A stretch of 64,000 nucleotides of DNA from NCBI GenBank assembly GCA_019828565.1, contig JAHDYR010000016.1:62001-126000 (forward strand). Reading direction: 5' to 3'. Positions within the stretch are counted from its first letter, which is position 1. Every line of letters starts with the position of its first letter. Shown here piece after piece: positions 47,781-56,962 of this stretch. The position numbers and the translations under genes were made by a program. The notes beneath the pieces are model-generated. The model did not search any database, was not told the origin of the DNA, and saw nothing but the letters and a program-made list of their open reading frames with translations. Origin of the DNA: Carpediemonas membranifera. Its lineage: Eukaryota; Fornicata.

Positions 47781-48624
47781 ATGTCCAATTCAGCAGCAAC
47801 AAGAGATTGGGCGAAGAGCACGCTCAAACAGCTTCCTATTAATATAATAATCTCCCTTACCTTCTTTGTAATCACGTTTTTGCTTGAAAGACCAAAGATT
47901 TCGGCTGACATCGTTCCCAAGCGCGATTTCAGCCTCACAGACGCATCAATATCATTTGTTGCTAAGTCATCCATTGTCCCGTACACAGTAGTCATCGTCT
48001 TCATGGTCTCCGTCGTCCTTCTTGCCCCCCTCCTCGCCCTGCCCGTCAGCCCCGTCCTCTCCGCCGAGATCCTGCTCTCCTCGGCCGTCTGCATCTCAGT
48101 ACAAGTGTGTCACACCCACCCCGCTCACACAGTACCTGCTCGTCTCCTTCCTCAAGGTGACGACGGGTCGACTCCGCCCGGACTTCATTTCCCGCTGCGG
48201 GTGGGATGCGGTAGCTGACCAGTGTACGGGCGACCCCAGCACGGTGTTTCAGGGTCGACTTTCGTTCCCCTCTGGTCATGCGGGGGCGTCCATGTGTGCT
48301 AGCATGCTCCTCAGCGCGTCCTTATTCACCGTCTTCGTCGTCCACCGCAACGACTGGCATCCCAAGGCCCTCAGCACCGCCGTCGGTGTGATCAGCACCC
48401 GGGGGTGGGTCGGGGTCAGCTTCTTGCCCGTCCTCTTCGGCCTCTTTGTCGGACTTACCAGAACCCTGGATCACCACCACCACCCAGGCGACGTGGGAGT
48501 CGGCATGGCAATCGGCGCGACCTTCGCAGTGGCAGCAGTGGCGCTGGCCGAGAGGAGGTTCGACAGATACCAGGCCCAGTGCAGGGCTGGGCGCCACAAG
48601 AAGAGCCTGCCGTTGTACACTTAG
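47781..48624 (+). CDS. PAP2-family lipid phosphate phosphatase (unit 2, intact)
   Basis: Exons 47781-48098 and 48133-48624 encode 269 aa. The three catalytic motifs of the family are present: KVTTGRLRP, PSGHA (catalytic His) and TRTLDHHHHPGD (nucleophile-side His with charge-relay Asp). Hydrophobic helices flank them (INIIISLTFFVITFLL, VVIVFMVSVVLLAPLLAL, FLPVLFGLFVGL), as expected for a membrane enzyme that dephosphorylates phosphatidic acid, LPA or similar lipids on the lumenal side. Without splicing, the 5' part and the catalytic part lie in different frames. Removing the 34-nt intron joins SSAVCIS directly to YLLVSFLK ahead of motif 1. The upstream GTG extension is ignored in favour of ATG 47781. 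Confidence 0.88.
48099..48132 (+). other. 34-nt intron in PAP2 gene (unit 2)
   Basis: GTACAA donor, GCTCACACAG acceptor, phase 0. Removal restores one frame through all three PAP2 motifs. Confidence 0.82.
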
Positions 48625-49253
48625 GCGATGGTGTCACGTTCATGTCATGTCGCTGTGACTGTGACTGGGCGATAAACAACTGCTGAGGCAGGTATGGCGG
48701 CACAGTAAATGTGACATGTCGTTGCAACATGTTTTAGTGGATTGGGGGTCTGCCCACGATTGCTCGGAAATATCGCCGCGAGATTCTCGCCCCACAAACT
48801 GATGACTAGGACATACAAATGCACTCCCGCGATCCGCTGACCCTACCAGCGATTGCACGTCTTCTGGCTCATCCCCAGTGTGCCGTGCTAGGGCCCAGAA
48901 TTATGATAAAGACTGTTTACGACTTCCGCAGGTTAAGGGCACACCAGTTCAGTTTTTCAATTCCAAATTTTGGACGACGAAATGAGTCCCCGCTCTACCC
49001 GGACTAGACTAGACCTAGCCAATACGCCATAGTTACACAACAAACGGCTAGTAGCGATCGTGGCTCAGGTATGCCAAGGCGAGGGCACGGTCTCAATCAA
49101 ATGCCGTCAACAGGTCATGAATCTGACAGAGAACAAGATCAAGACGGTTATTGACACATTTCGAGCAATCATCATTTCTGTCAGGCAACAGCCAATTTTT
49201 GTGTGAGAAAAATGGGACGAGTGAAAAAATGTGATTGGATCATTTTTTTGGTC
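48625..49253. other. Non-coding stretch upstream of U1, unit 2
   Basis: Copy of 40090-40718 with the same CTGACAGA/TCTGTCAG inverted repeat and Sm-like T5 stretch. No ORF is supported. Confidence 0.4.
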
Positions 49254-49415
49254 ATACTTACCATTGGAGGCCATATGTCCCTCAAGAACGACGTTGGCGA
49301 TCTAGGAGTGCTACACGTTTGTGGTTGGTGCACCTAGGTCCTCGCTGGCTGGTCTAAGGCCTGGCGAGATCCTCTTATTTGTTCCAGCGGAGAAGGCGTT
49401 CGCGCCGCTCCTACC
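49254..49415 (+). ncRNA. U1 spliceosomal snRNA (unit 2)
   Basis: Same sequence as the U1 gene at 40719, from ATACTTACC through the UUCG-capped terminal hairpin. The one difference I found is just after the hairpin (C5 here, C6 in unit 1), at or beyond the expected 3' end. Confidence 0.87.
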
Positions 49416-49847
49416 CCCAACTAACAACATCAAAACGACGGTATTGTGGTGTAAATTTCTTGTTTGGTCGTTCTCATGTGCATGATGATGTACAGAACTG
49501 GTCAGATCACTAATGCAGGGTAAAGCAACCGAGCAGGAAGAGGAGACCCCTGACCAGGCCTGCAAGCTCAACCACCCAGAATCCCAGGTAAACGATATGT
49601 GTCAGCCACATTCTCGTGGATAGAATGTCCTTTTGGCTTTGCAATCGGCACTGTTTGAGTAGATCTTCGCTCCCACCTTCTCTTCCTAATCGGTCTAATT
49701 AGAGCACAAAAATAGCCGCGCAATACATGGTGTATGCGTGCTAGAGTCAACACCTTACCCAACACTTGACAATATCCCCAGTGACAACCCGCCATTCAAT
49801 TTCGCAGATTATGTCACGACGCCGCGGGCAAGCTTCAACTCGGGATT
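49416..49847. other. Intergenic between U1 and HDAC, unit 2
   Basis: Copy of 40881-41313. No supported gene. Confidence 0.4.
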
Positions 49848-51155
49848 ATGAGCTCGGCCTCCCCTGCTTCGAAGCGAACAGTGTCATTCTTCCATGATCC
49901 CGACTTTGGGCAGCACTACTTAGGCCCTGAGCATGCGATGAAGCCGTTCCGGTTCGCCTTGACGTGTGAGCTAGTAATGAGCTACGGACTGCATGAACAG
50001 ATGTCTATATACAGCCCACGACTGCTTTCTAGCATGGAGATGACCAAGTTCCACACCGAGGAGTACGTCAGCTTCCTGCAGCAAGTCGCCCCCGACGGCC
50101 CCGTCTCACAGTCCGAGCCCAACCCATTCAACATCGGGGAAGACTGCCCGTCGTTTGTGGGGCTCTTCCCGTACTGCCAGCGCTCCTGTGGCGGCAGTGT
50201 GACTGGCGCGGCCCATCTTATCGCGGGGCACTCCGACATTGCCGTCAATTGGATGGGTGGCATGCACCACGCCAAGAGGAACGAGGCCAGTGGATTCTGC
50301 TACGCTAATGACATTGTCCTGGGCATCCTGGAGCTGCTGAAGTTCATTCCGCGCGTGCTCTACATCGACATCGACATCCACCACGGCGACGGCGTAGAAG
50401 AGGCCTTCTACACTACGGACAGGGTCATGACAGTATCCTTCCACAAGCACGGCAACTCCTTCTTTCCTGGCACGGGCGCAGTGTCCGACGCGGGTGTCGG
50501 TCCCGGACTCGGCTACGCCGTGAACGTGCCGCTCAACGACGGCATGGACGACGAAAGCTACACCACGCTGTTCAAGGCCGTCATCCGGGACGTCATGGAG
50601 CACTTCAGGCCCGGCGCTATCGTGCTTCAGTGCGGCGCTGACTCCCTCGCGAACGACAGGCTCGGTTGCTTCAACCTGACCATCGGCGGACATGGCGAGT
50701 GCGTGGATTTCGTCAAGTCCCTCGGCCTGCCGCTCATGGTGCTCGGCGGGGGCGGCTACACGCTGCCCAATGTTGCCCGCTGCTGGGCTTATGAGACGGC
50801 TTTGTGTGTGGGCGCGAGGATTCCAGAGGAGGTGCCCAAGCATGAGTTTTACGAGTACTACGGGCCCGATTACTGTCTTAACATTGTCAAGAACAACCAG
50901 CAGAACATGAATACGCGCGAGGACTTCGATCGGCTTTATCAGAAGGTATACACCCAGCTCCGGTCGATACAGCCGGCGCCAGGGGTCGGGTTGACCTCCA
51001 TGCCGGCTGGGGTGGGCCTGGACCTTCAGGCGGACATCGACATGGGCGAGGATAGTGCGGGCAACTCCAGGGTGACGGCCACAGCGGCGGACCTGGGCCG
51101 GACACTGGATGCCGAGGACAGGCGAGGGCTCAGGCCAAGTGAGTTTGTAGATTAA
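49848..51155 (+). CDS. Class I histone deacetylase (unit 2)
   Basis: Encodes the same 435 residues as the unit 1 gene at 41314-42621, with all zinc ligands and the catalytic His pair intact. Confidence 0.95.
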   Translation: MSSASPASKRTVSFFHDPDFGQHYLGPEHAMKPFRFALTCELVMSYGLHEQMSIYSPRLLSSMEMTKFHTEEYVSFLQQVAPDGPVSQSEPNPFNIGEDCPSFVGLFPYCQRSCGGSVTGAAHLIAGHSDIAVNWMGGMHHAKRNEASGFCYANDIVLGILELLKFIPRVLYIDIDIHHGDGVEEAFYTTDRVMTVSFHKHGNSFFPGTGAVSDAGVGPGLGYAVNVPLNDGMDDESYTTLFKAVIRDVMEHFRPGAIVLQCGADSLANDRLGCFNLTIGGHGECVDFVKSLGLPLMVLGGGGYTLPNVARCWAYETALCVGARIPEEVPKHEFYEYYGPDYCLNIVKNNQQNMNTREDFDRLYQKVYTQLRSIQPAPGVGLTSMPAGVGLDLQADIDMGEDSAGNSRVTATAADLGRTLDAEDRRGLRPSEFVD

Positions 51156-51307
51156 AGCTAGTAGGCTGGGAGAAAGGGGTGGGGACGCATTGGGGTTTCA
51201 ATGACGTGGCGGCATCACTCTGCTAGTGGTCTGTGCAGCTTTGAGCATTCGTTCCACTTAAGATCGCCCAGTTTGCGCGTGTGCACTTTAAGGCTAACTG
51301 GAATCCC

Positions 51308-51961
51308 ATGGTCTCGGAGACGGAGCAAGCCACCATCAGGAGACCTGTTGTGCTCAATGGTCCTAGCGGAGTTGGGAAGAGCACCATCATCAAGCAGCTC
51401 ATGAGGAAGTATCCTGGCGAGTTCGTTTTCGCCGTCTCTCACACTTCCAGGCCAATGCGGGCCGGTGAGGAGGACGGAAAGGACTACCACTTCAAGACTC
51501 GCGAAGAGATAGAGGATCTCCGCGCCCGTGGCCTTATGCTGGAGACTGCTGAGGTGCACGACAATATCTACGGGACCAGTGTCCAGGCTGTCGAGTCCGA
51601 GCTCGGTACCAGTGTCTGCATCCTCGATGTCGACTACCAAGGCGCCCTGTCGTGCAAGCGGTACTACTCAGACAAGCCGGTCCGCCCGTTGTACATCTTC
51701 GTCGGGCCCTCTGACCTCGACCCGGAGACCGTCTGCCAGACCATCGAGAAGCGACTGAGACTCCGCGGGACAGAGAGTGAAGAGACTATCCAGAAACGGC
51801 TGACGACTGCCGGCCGTGAGCTGGAATTCTTCCACTCGAACCCCGGGTTTTACGATCACGTCATCATCAACAAGGACGGGGCCCTCGACGAGACTGTGGC
51901 GAAGGTCGAGGAGATCTTCATGCAGGAGACCGTCCTCCTCGCTAGCCCTGTGCAGGCTTAG
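51308..51961 (+). CDS. GUK1: Guanylate kinase (unit 2)
   Basis: Encodes the same 217 residues as the unit 1 gene at 42774-43427. The upstream GTGCACTTTAAGG element (51281-51293) is also conserved. The original neighbour downstream, GPAT, follows in the same direction. Confidence 0.94.
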   Translation: MVSETEQATIRRPVVLNGPSGVGKSTIIKQLMRKYPGEFVFAVSHTSRPMRAGEEDGKDYHFKTREEIEDLRARGLMLETAEVHDNIYGTSVQAVESELGTSVCILDVDYQGALSCKRYYSDKPVRPLYIFVGPSDLDPETVCQTIEKRLRLRGTESEETIQKRLTTAGRELEFFHSNPGFYDHVIINKDGALDETVAKVEEIFMQETVLLASPVQA

Positions 51962-52163
51962 GCACTTTGTCATCACTTTATCATAAAAGTCGGATGAAAC
52001 GGGCCGACCCTGGGCGTTGGTGGGCACTGAACCTGTGGCCTCCTGCCGTCTTTATGGCTCGCAACATCGCCCCCTCCGCCTTGAGCTGATCTCGCCGAAG
52101 ATCGCGCGATCTCTCACATCTACTTGGGGCTTTGAAGTTCGAACCGTGTCTGTCCAGGAGACG

Positions 52164-53447
52164 ATGACGATGACAACTACTGAAGCAGCGCCGAGTACTA
52201 TGGAACAAAGCTCTTCTTCGTCATTGAGGTCTGATTCCAGCTCTATGTCAGCTGATGAGAAGAACGAAGCTTCATTGCGGCGAGATGCAATGATTTCCGA
52301 CAGCATTACCTCCCCAATCAGCATTTCTGCGCCTGATGCAGCCAAGATGCGTGCCTACATTGAACAGAAGATTCTCGATGAGGACAAAGCCCGCGACAGA
52401 TCCCTGCCATCAGATGTCTCCGCCCTCACGCTAGTAGCTGCCCTTGCCCTCAACCAGGCCTTCGAGGGCGCACAGGCACTTGTCACTGACGACTTTTCCT
52501 CCTGCTTCAGCTCAAACCGCAGCCGGGCATGGAACTACAACTTCTACCTCCTCGTGCTGTACCTCATTGGCTGGGTTGTGCGGGTCGTCATGTTCCCAGT
52601 CCGGGTCGGCATCTTCATCGGTTCCGCCCTGATCTTTGTTCCCGTGTTCTACGCCACAACTCTGCTCCCACTCGAAGAGCACCTCAAGTTCGCCCTCCTG
52701 CGCCGCATGGTCCAGTTCGAGGCTCGTGTCATCCTGTTCTCCTGGCTAGCCGTAGTACAGTATCATGGTGTGATTCCTTCTCGGCGGCCCAACCAGATTT
52801 ATGTCGCGAACCACACCTCTCTCATGGACTTCGTACTGCTGGAGGCCCTCATGCCATTCGGTACGGTCGGGCAGAAGCAGCCGGGATGGATCGGATTCAT
52901 CCAGAACAGGATCCTAGCATGCATGGAGAACTTATGGTTTGACCGGCAGGCATCGAAAGAGCGCGCCCTGTTGACGACGCAGCTCAAGGAGAGAATCAGT
53001 GACGACACCAAGACGCCAATCCTCGTCTTCCCAGAGGGCGTCTGCACCAACAATACAAGCACTGTGCAGTTTAAGCGCGGGGCCTTCGACGCCGCCACTG
53101 AAATCTGTCCAATCGCCATCAAGTACAACAACCTCTTCAGTGACTGCTTCTGGAACAGCCGCCGCGAGTCATTCTGGTCCTACTGCTGCCGCATATGGGG
53201 CTCCTGGTGCGTTGTCGCGGACGTCTACTATCTCCGGCCGCACCACATGCGAGACGACGAGACTGTCGAGGAGTTCGCCAACAGGGTACAGCGGCTCATC
53301 AGTGACAAGGCCGGGCTGAAGTTCACGACACACAATGGGTACCTGAAGTACTTCAGACCCAGCCAGAGGTTCGTCGAGGCCCGGCAGGCCACACTGAGCA
53401 AGGAGTTCGAGAGATTCGTCCAGTCGGAGGATAAGAAGGAGAAGTAG
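52164..53447 (+). CDS. GPAT3/4-like glycerolipid acyltransferase
   Basis: A 427-aa membrane acyltransferase of the PlsC family. Motif I is NHTSLMD (about residues 216-222), motif II region WFDRQASKER, motif III FPEGVCTNN (about 289) and motif IV CPIAIKY. NxTS plus FPEG(T/V)CxNNT and the FWNSRRESFWSY stretch point to GPAT3/GPAT4 and related LPAATs, which acylate glycerol-3-phosphate or lysolipids at the ER. Two or three hydrophobic segments lie at about residues 125-190, before the catalytic part. The N-terminus is Ser-rich. I chose ATG 52164 (a second in-frame ATG is at 52170). The first seven codons lie inside the 8.5-kb duplicated unit. Confidence 0.88.
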   Translation: MTMTTTEAAPSTMEQSSSSSLRSDSSSMSADEKNEASLRRDAMISDSITSPISISAPDAAKMRAYIEQKILDEDKARDRSLPSDVSALTLVAALALNQAFEGAQALVTDDFSSCFSSNRSRAWNYNFYLLVLYLIGWVVRVVMFPVRVGIFIGSALIFVPVFYATTLLPLEEHLKFALLRRMVQFEARVILFSWLAVVQYHGVIPSRRPNQIYVANHTSLMDFVLLEALMPFGTVGQKQPGWIGFIQNRILACMENLWFDRQASKERALLTTQLKERISDDTKTPILVFPEGVCTNNTSTVQFKRGAFDAATEICPIAIKYNNLFSDCFWNSRRESFWSYCCRIWGSWCVVADVYYLRPHHMRDDETVEEFANRVQRLISDKAGLKFTTHNGYLKYFRPSQRFVEARQATLSKEFERFVQSEDKKEK

Positions 53448-53633
53448 AGAGTGTACATATCAATAGTACGTTCGTGTAAATGGCATGCAAGGTTGCGATC
53501 AATGTGCAGCTTCCGGACTTCTGGATTGTTTTAGAAATTTACCTCTGGATTCTGGCAGGATAGCTTGCATCACTGACTTGCCAGACTGCAACAACATCAG
53601 TCACGGCTCAAGAGCGCTGATCTCTCGTCATCA

Positions 53634-53648
53634 TCTTTTTTCACAGAA
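53634..53648 (+). promoter_or_regulatory. T-tract element upstream of eL38
   Basis: TCTTTTTTCACAGAA, close to the TCTTTTTTTCGCAGAA element ahead of GlyRS. It is followed by more A and T runs (to about 53668) before the eL38 ATG at 53708. Function inferred. Confidence 0.35.
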
Positions 53649-53707
53649 AAAGTTTTTCCTGAAAAAAAGCTGAGTTCGTGAACCACCGTCTAGTTCCTAG
53701 TACTGCG

Positions 53708-53953
53708 ATGCCCGTGCCCGTTACTGAGATCAAGCAGTTTATCGAGATCGCCAAGGAGCGTAACGCCAGCGAGCTCCGCGTGAAGCGCCTTACTAACGGC
53801 CAGGCTAAGCTCAAGCTTAGAACCGCTCGCCGCCTCTATACCCTTACTCTTAAGGACGGCAAGCGCGCGGACAAGGTTGTTGCGTCCCTTAAGTCCAGTT
53901 TGTAGCCCTCTATGTGCCCTAATACAGCTGTCAAGAAGACCGTCAAGCTCTAA
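53708..53953 (+). CDS. RPL38: 60S ribosomal protein eL38 (two exons)
   Basis: Exons 53708-53897 and 53928-53953 encode 71 aa (70 in human). VTEIKQFIEIAKERNASELRVKRL, then ARRLYTLTLKDGKRADKVVASL follow eL38 throughout. Read through, the frame would stop four codons after ASLK without the conserved basic C-terminus. Splicing a 30-nt intron gives a STVKKTVKL end, matching the AVKELK tail of human eL38. I chose ATG 53708, since the upstream in-frame stretch from 53678 has no ATG. eL38 is a small large-subunit protein near the rRNA expansion segments. Confidence 0.9.
53898..53927 (+). other. 30-nt intron near the 3' end of eL38
   Basis: Donor GTTTGT, same as in eL14. Acceptor CCTAATACAG has a CTAAT branch-like motif only a few bases before the AG. 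Phase 1. Confidence 0.8.
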
Positions 53954-54240
53954 ACGAGTTCCCGGGATTAAATACAGTGCACCACGCCTTTGCTGCGTGC
54001 AGTTGTCGAGTGTGAGCCGCTCAGACCAGAGAGTCAGGCAATATTATTGGTCCCTGAGTGCTGGGCGACCTGTCCTCTGATGGGAGTCGGCAAGACGTAA
54101 AACAGCGGAAATGAGGAGCTATCGGCTGTCAAGTGGCTGCTCCCTTATCTTCAAGCCGAGATACCACATCATACCCAAACCCGACCGCCGCACCCAACTC
54201 TCCACAACTAAACTGCCACCTTGCTCCCCATTTATAATGT

Positions 54241-55589
54241 TCAGTACCTGATCTGGTACGTGCCCGCCCTCGACACGTACCGGACCCATCTAGTGGGCTT
54301 GTACCCACTCTTCTCGTACAGATGAAGGAACCGCACCTGCATCCCCGACGCCGTAAACATGGGGACGTTGAAGTCCATCGTCAACGGCGGCCGGCTCCAC
54401 GTCTTCGCCTTAGTCGTCTGTGCTAGCTCGATCATGCCCTCGATGGTGCATGACGTGCCGCCGGGGAACAACCGGATCCGCCAAGCAATGGCCTCCTTCT
54501 CGGGCTCATACTTCGCCTTGCCCGCTGAGCATGTCAGCTTGGTGCTGGCAGTGTTCGATGGGCACGGAATCCAGAGAATAACGTTCGAGGCGTCGAGGTT
54601 TGAGGCGTACTTCGAGTAGACCTGGATCTTGACCTCGACGCGGGAGTTGCCATGCTCGGTGATGAGCGGAACAACGCGGAATGGGAGCTCAACGTTGTCG
54701 CTGATGGTGTATTTCATCAGATCAAACTCGCCGTCGGGGGGGATGAACGAAATCGTCCGATCGACATCAAACTGAGCAAGTTTGACGCACTGGTGAAGCG
54801 TCACGCCATCTAGCTCGATGTTCTTGGCGGGCTGGCGCTTTTTGTATGCACTGTTCTTGTCATTATCGATAACCAGCTTGTCGTTGAGTCCAAACTTGCA
54901 TTCCGGCATGCCGGAGAGGAATGACTTCATGTGGACCGTCCCGGAGACGTCAGACCGCAGCACATTGCCCTGGGCGGACAGCAGCAGGTTCACTTGCTCG
55001 ATGATGTCGATGAAGACCTCGTTCTTGGCATATTTGATGCCGGGCTGCCTGTGCGAGACGACACCGGTAGCCTGGATGGTCACCTCCTTCTGATCCTTCT
55101 TGTCCAGCTTCTTGAGGCCCTTGGTGGTGATGATGGACTTGAGGACCTCGAGATCAGTCGTCTGGGGGAACCCGAAGTCGCAAACCTCGTCCAGCACCTC
55201 CTGGAAGACGACGCAGTTAGACTTGACGAGGTCCGGGGTCAGGGTGGAGCCGCAGTAGGACTCCATCACCTGGCCGAGTGTGTGCAGGAACTCTAGGACG
55301 AGGGCAGCGTTGGGGTTCAGCTCAGTTACGGCGACGATAAAAATCTGCCCAGTCTTGACGACGAAGTATGACTTGTTGCCAGCATGAATGATAGGCTTCT
55401 CAATGTTCTCTTTCTTCATCAGGAGCTGCTTGAAGAAGGTACCAGCGGAACGATCGATGACATCTTGAGTGGAAAGCCTGTGTGAGGACGAGATGACTGG
55501 AAAAGTACTCACCTAGATAGGGAATCCCGATATTCGCGTGTGAAGATCACGTTCCCACGCTGTTCAACGATAACCACGGCCTGAATCAT
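54241..55589 (-). CDS. AP2M1: AP-2 clathrin adaptor mu subunit (two exons)
   Basis: Exon 1 (55513-55589) and exon 2 (54241-55477) encode 437 aa. The longin-like N-terminus begins MIQAVVIVEQRGNVIFTREY, completed only by the exon 1 codons. The mu homology domain (about 165-437) shows FLSGMPECKFGLNDK, SFIPPDGEFDLMKY and the closing WVRYVSRAGTYQIRY, nearest to AP-2 mu. Mu2 reads YxxPhi sorting signals and PIP2 at the plasma membrane. Reading from GTG 55512 instead would start inside the intron. GTGCACTTTAACC sits 19 nt upstream of the ATG. AP-2 alpha is encoded about 5 kb away on the same strand. Confidence 0.92.
55478..55512 (-). other. 35-nt intron in AP-2 mu
   Basis: Donor GTGAGT, acceptor CCTCACACAG, phase 2. 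It joins TCT AG to G CTT TCC and restores the conserved N-terminal longin strand. Confidence 0.85.
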
Positions 55590-55823
55590 CGCGTTTTGTG
55601 TTTGACCCGTGCACTTTAACCGATTTATGGTTTTCACATAAAGGCGCTAATGAGTTGTCTACGCACATGTTAGGCCTCCTACCTCCATCATACACCTAGT
55701 GTAGGCTGTCATTTCCTTGCACCGCTCGTGACAAATCCAAGACAGGCGCTCCGCATTTAGATCGCTCAACCAAGACTATTTTACACCTAGTGTCGCATAT
55801 GCACAGCAAGAATCGCCGCCAAT
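55590..55823. other. Gap between AP-2 mu and Abi-like gene
   Basis: 234 bp with the AP-2 mu promoter-side element (55609-55621) and two copies of ACACCTAGTGT (about 55694 and 55785). No gene is seen. Confidence 0.5.
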
Positions 55824-56414
55824 CTAGAGGAGCGGCGGGGGGTCCAGCAGCGGCGGGGGCTCCAGGGACGGCATCTCGAGTGAGGGCGGGTCGCTCAGCA
55901 TGGGGGCGTCGAGGTCCGGGGGGAGGTCGGGGATCTCGTCCAGGTCGGGTATCTCCTCGTCGGGGAGGTTCATCGTGCGGCCAAGGCTGGCGACATCGAC
56001 GTCAGTCATGGTGAATGGGAGAGCGGCGAACTGGGGGCGGTCGACCGACTCGGGCGCCGTCCGGGGCTGGATGAACGGGGCATTCGGATGCAGGGCGATG
56101 GATGGATCAGCCCGTGCAACTTCCGCTTGCCTCGCTTTGAGGCTTGCAATAAGCTCGGTCAGCTCAGCCTCAGTTTTCTCGGCAATGGCGAACTGTTGAT
56201 CAACAGCCGTCATTGTATGATGGAAGAGACTATCAACGTGCTTGCCGAGGATGTCATAAGCCATCCTGCAGTATTCTTTCGTCCGTGCGAAGCCTTCCTC
56301 GGGCTTGGACTTGTATGTGTTGGTGATAAAGGCGCGAACCTTCTCTAGCTTCTCTTTGTTGTTTGCTAGCTCATCAATGGCCCTCGGGATCTGCTCCCGG
56401 ATCAGTTCGGCCAT
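55824..56414 (-). CDS. Abi-like protein (WAVE/SCAR complex subunit candidate)
   Basis: A 196-aa protein. The first about 110 residues are helical and follow Abl-interactor layout: IREQIPRAIDELANNKEKLEKV, a KEYCRMAYDILGKHVDSLFHHT helix, and a third helix with FAIAEKTEAELTELI. The rest is acidic and Pro-rich (runs such as DLPPDLDAP and LEPPPLLDPPPLL), as in the linker of Abi proteins, without an SH3 domain. Abi sits in the WAVE regulatory complex that drives Arp2/3 actin branching. The similarity is mostly in helix pattern and length, so other helical proteins remain possible. The ATG at 56414 is the first in frame. Confidence 0.5.
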   Translation of the reverse strand: MAELIREQIPRAIDELANNKEKLEKVRAFITNTYKSKPEEGFARTKEYCRMAYDILGKHVDSLFHHTMTAVDQQFAIAEKTEAELTELIASLKARQAEVARADPSIALHPNAPFIQPRTAPESVDRPQFAALPFTMTDVDVASLGRTMNLPDEEIPDLDEIPDLPPDLDAPMLSDPPSLEMPSLEPPPLLDPPPLL

Positions 56415-56438
56415 CAGAGTGCGAAAATGTGGTGCAGA

Positions 56439-56570
56439 TTAGTAATCATCGCTCTTAAGAAGGTTTGTGAAGTCTTGCTGGATGTGAAGAAGGGCGCTAC
56501 GGCGAGATTCTCCGAATTGGGACCTGCCAGTCTCCTGTTCTTTCTTAGCAGCTGCACGGAGGCGGAGCAT
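56439..56570 (-). CDS. 43-codon small ORF with promoter-like element
   Basis: Encodes a basic 43-aa peptide beginning MLRLRAAAKKEQETG and ending in DDY. The start and order (hydrophobic N-terminus, Lys/Glu run, Gly/Ser, then LLHIQQDF) recall the first 40 residues of the NEDD8-conjugating enzyme UBE2M, but the UBC fold is absent. It may be a relic or an unrelated small protein. In its favour, GTGCACTTTATG lies 14 nt upstream of the ATG, as for larger genes here, and codons end mostly in C or T. The stop lies 24 nt before the Abi-like ATG. Confidence 0.35.
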   Translation of the reverse strand: MLRLRAAAKKEQETGRSQFGESRRSALLHIQQDFTNLLKSDDY

Positions 56571-56962
56571 GGACGTCCAGCAGGGTGCACTTTATGAAAC
56601 GACACTTGTAGAGGTATTATTATTTAGAGATGTTTACTGGGGGTTCATATGAAGAAGGCTTAGGCTGTCAACCCCCCCGGGATGAACTCCAGGGGACTAA
56701 ACAGGTTCAGCCTGACTGCCCACCTGTCATACACCAAAAGGGTAGCGGACATGAGGCGTCGGCGGTGATGGTGGCCCGACCAACGTGAACTTGACGCACA
56801 ACCATATCCAGTCTGCTAGAGGCATCGAGACCGTTGACCAGGGTCCTCAGTGTCGAGCCGAGCCTGCCATCCTGATGGGGCGACCATGATTCCACATCTC
56901 CACTAAACTCCCAACCCATAGTAAAAATTTATCGTGTGAAGCCGGTGGTCCAAACGCCAGCC
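56571..56962. other. 392-bp stretch with a weak minus-strand ORF
   Basis: On the minus strand an ATG at 56919 opens 70 codons (to 56707) with acceptable codon use. In another frame an ATG at about 56754 opens an about 30-codon ORF that ends near 56663 (tail LNLFSPLEFIPGGLTA). They could be one small gene broken by a base-count change. No family was recognised. Otherwise nothing is seen. Confidence 0.3.

Larger units (their letters stand above)
43655..52184. repeat. 8.53-kb tandem duplication, unit 2
   Basis: Direct repeat of 35122-43650, ending at codon 7 of the intact GPAT-like gene. The offset to unit 1 moves between 8533 and 8536 because of the five homopolymer changes. Confidence 0.95.
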
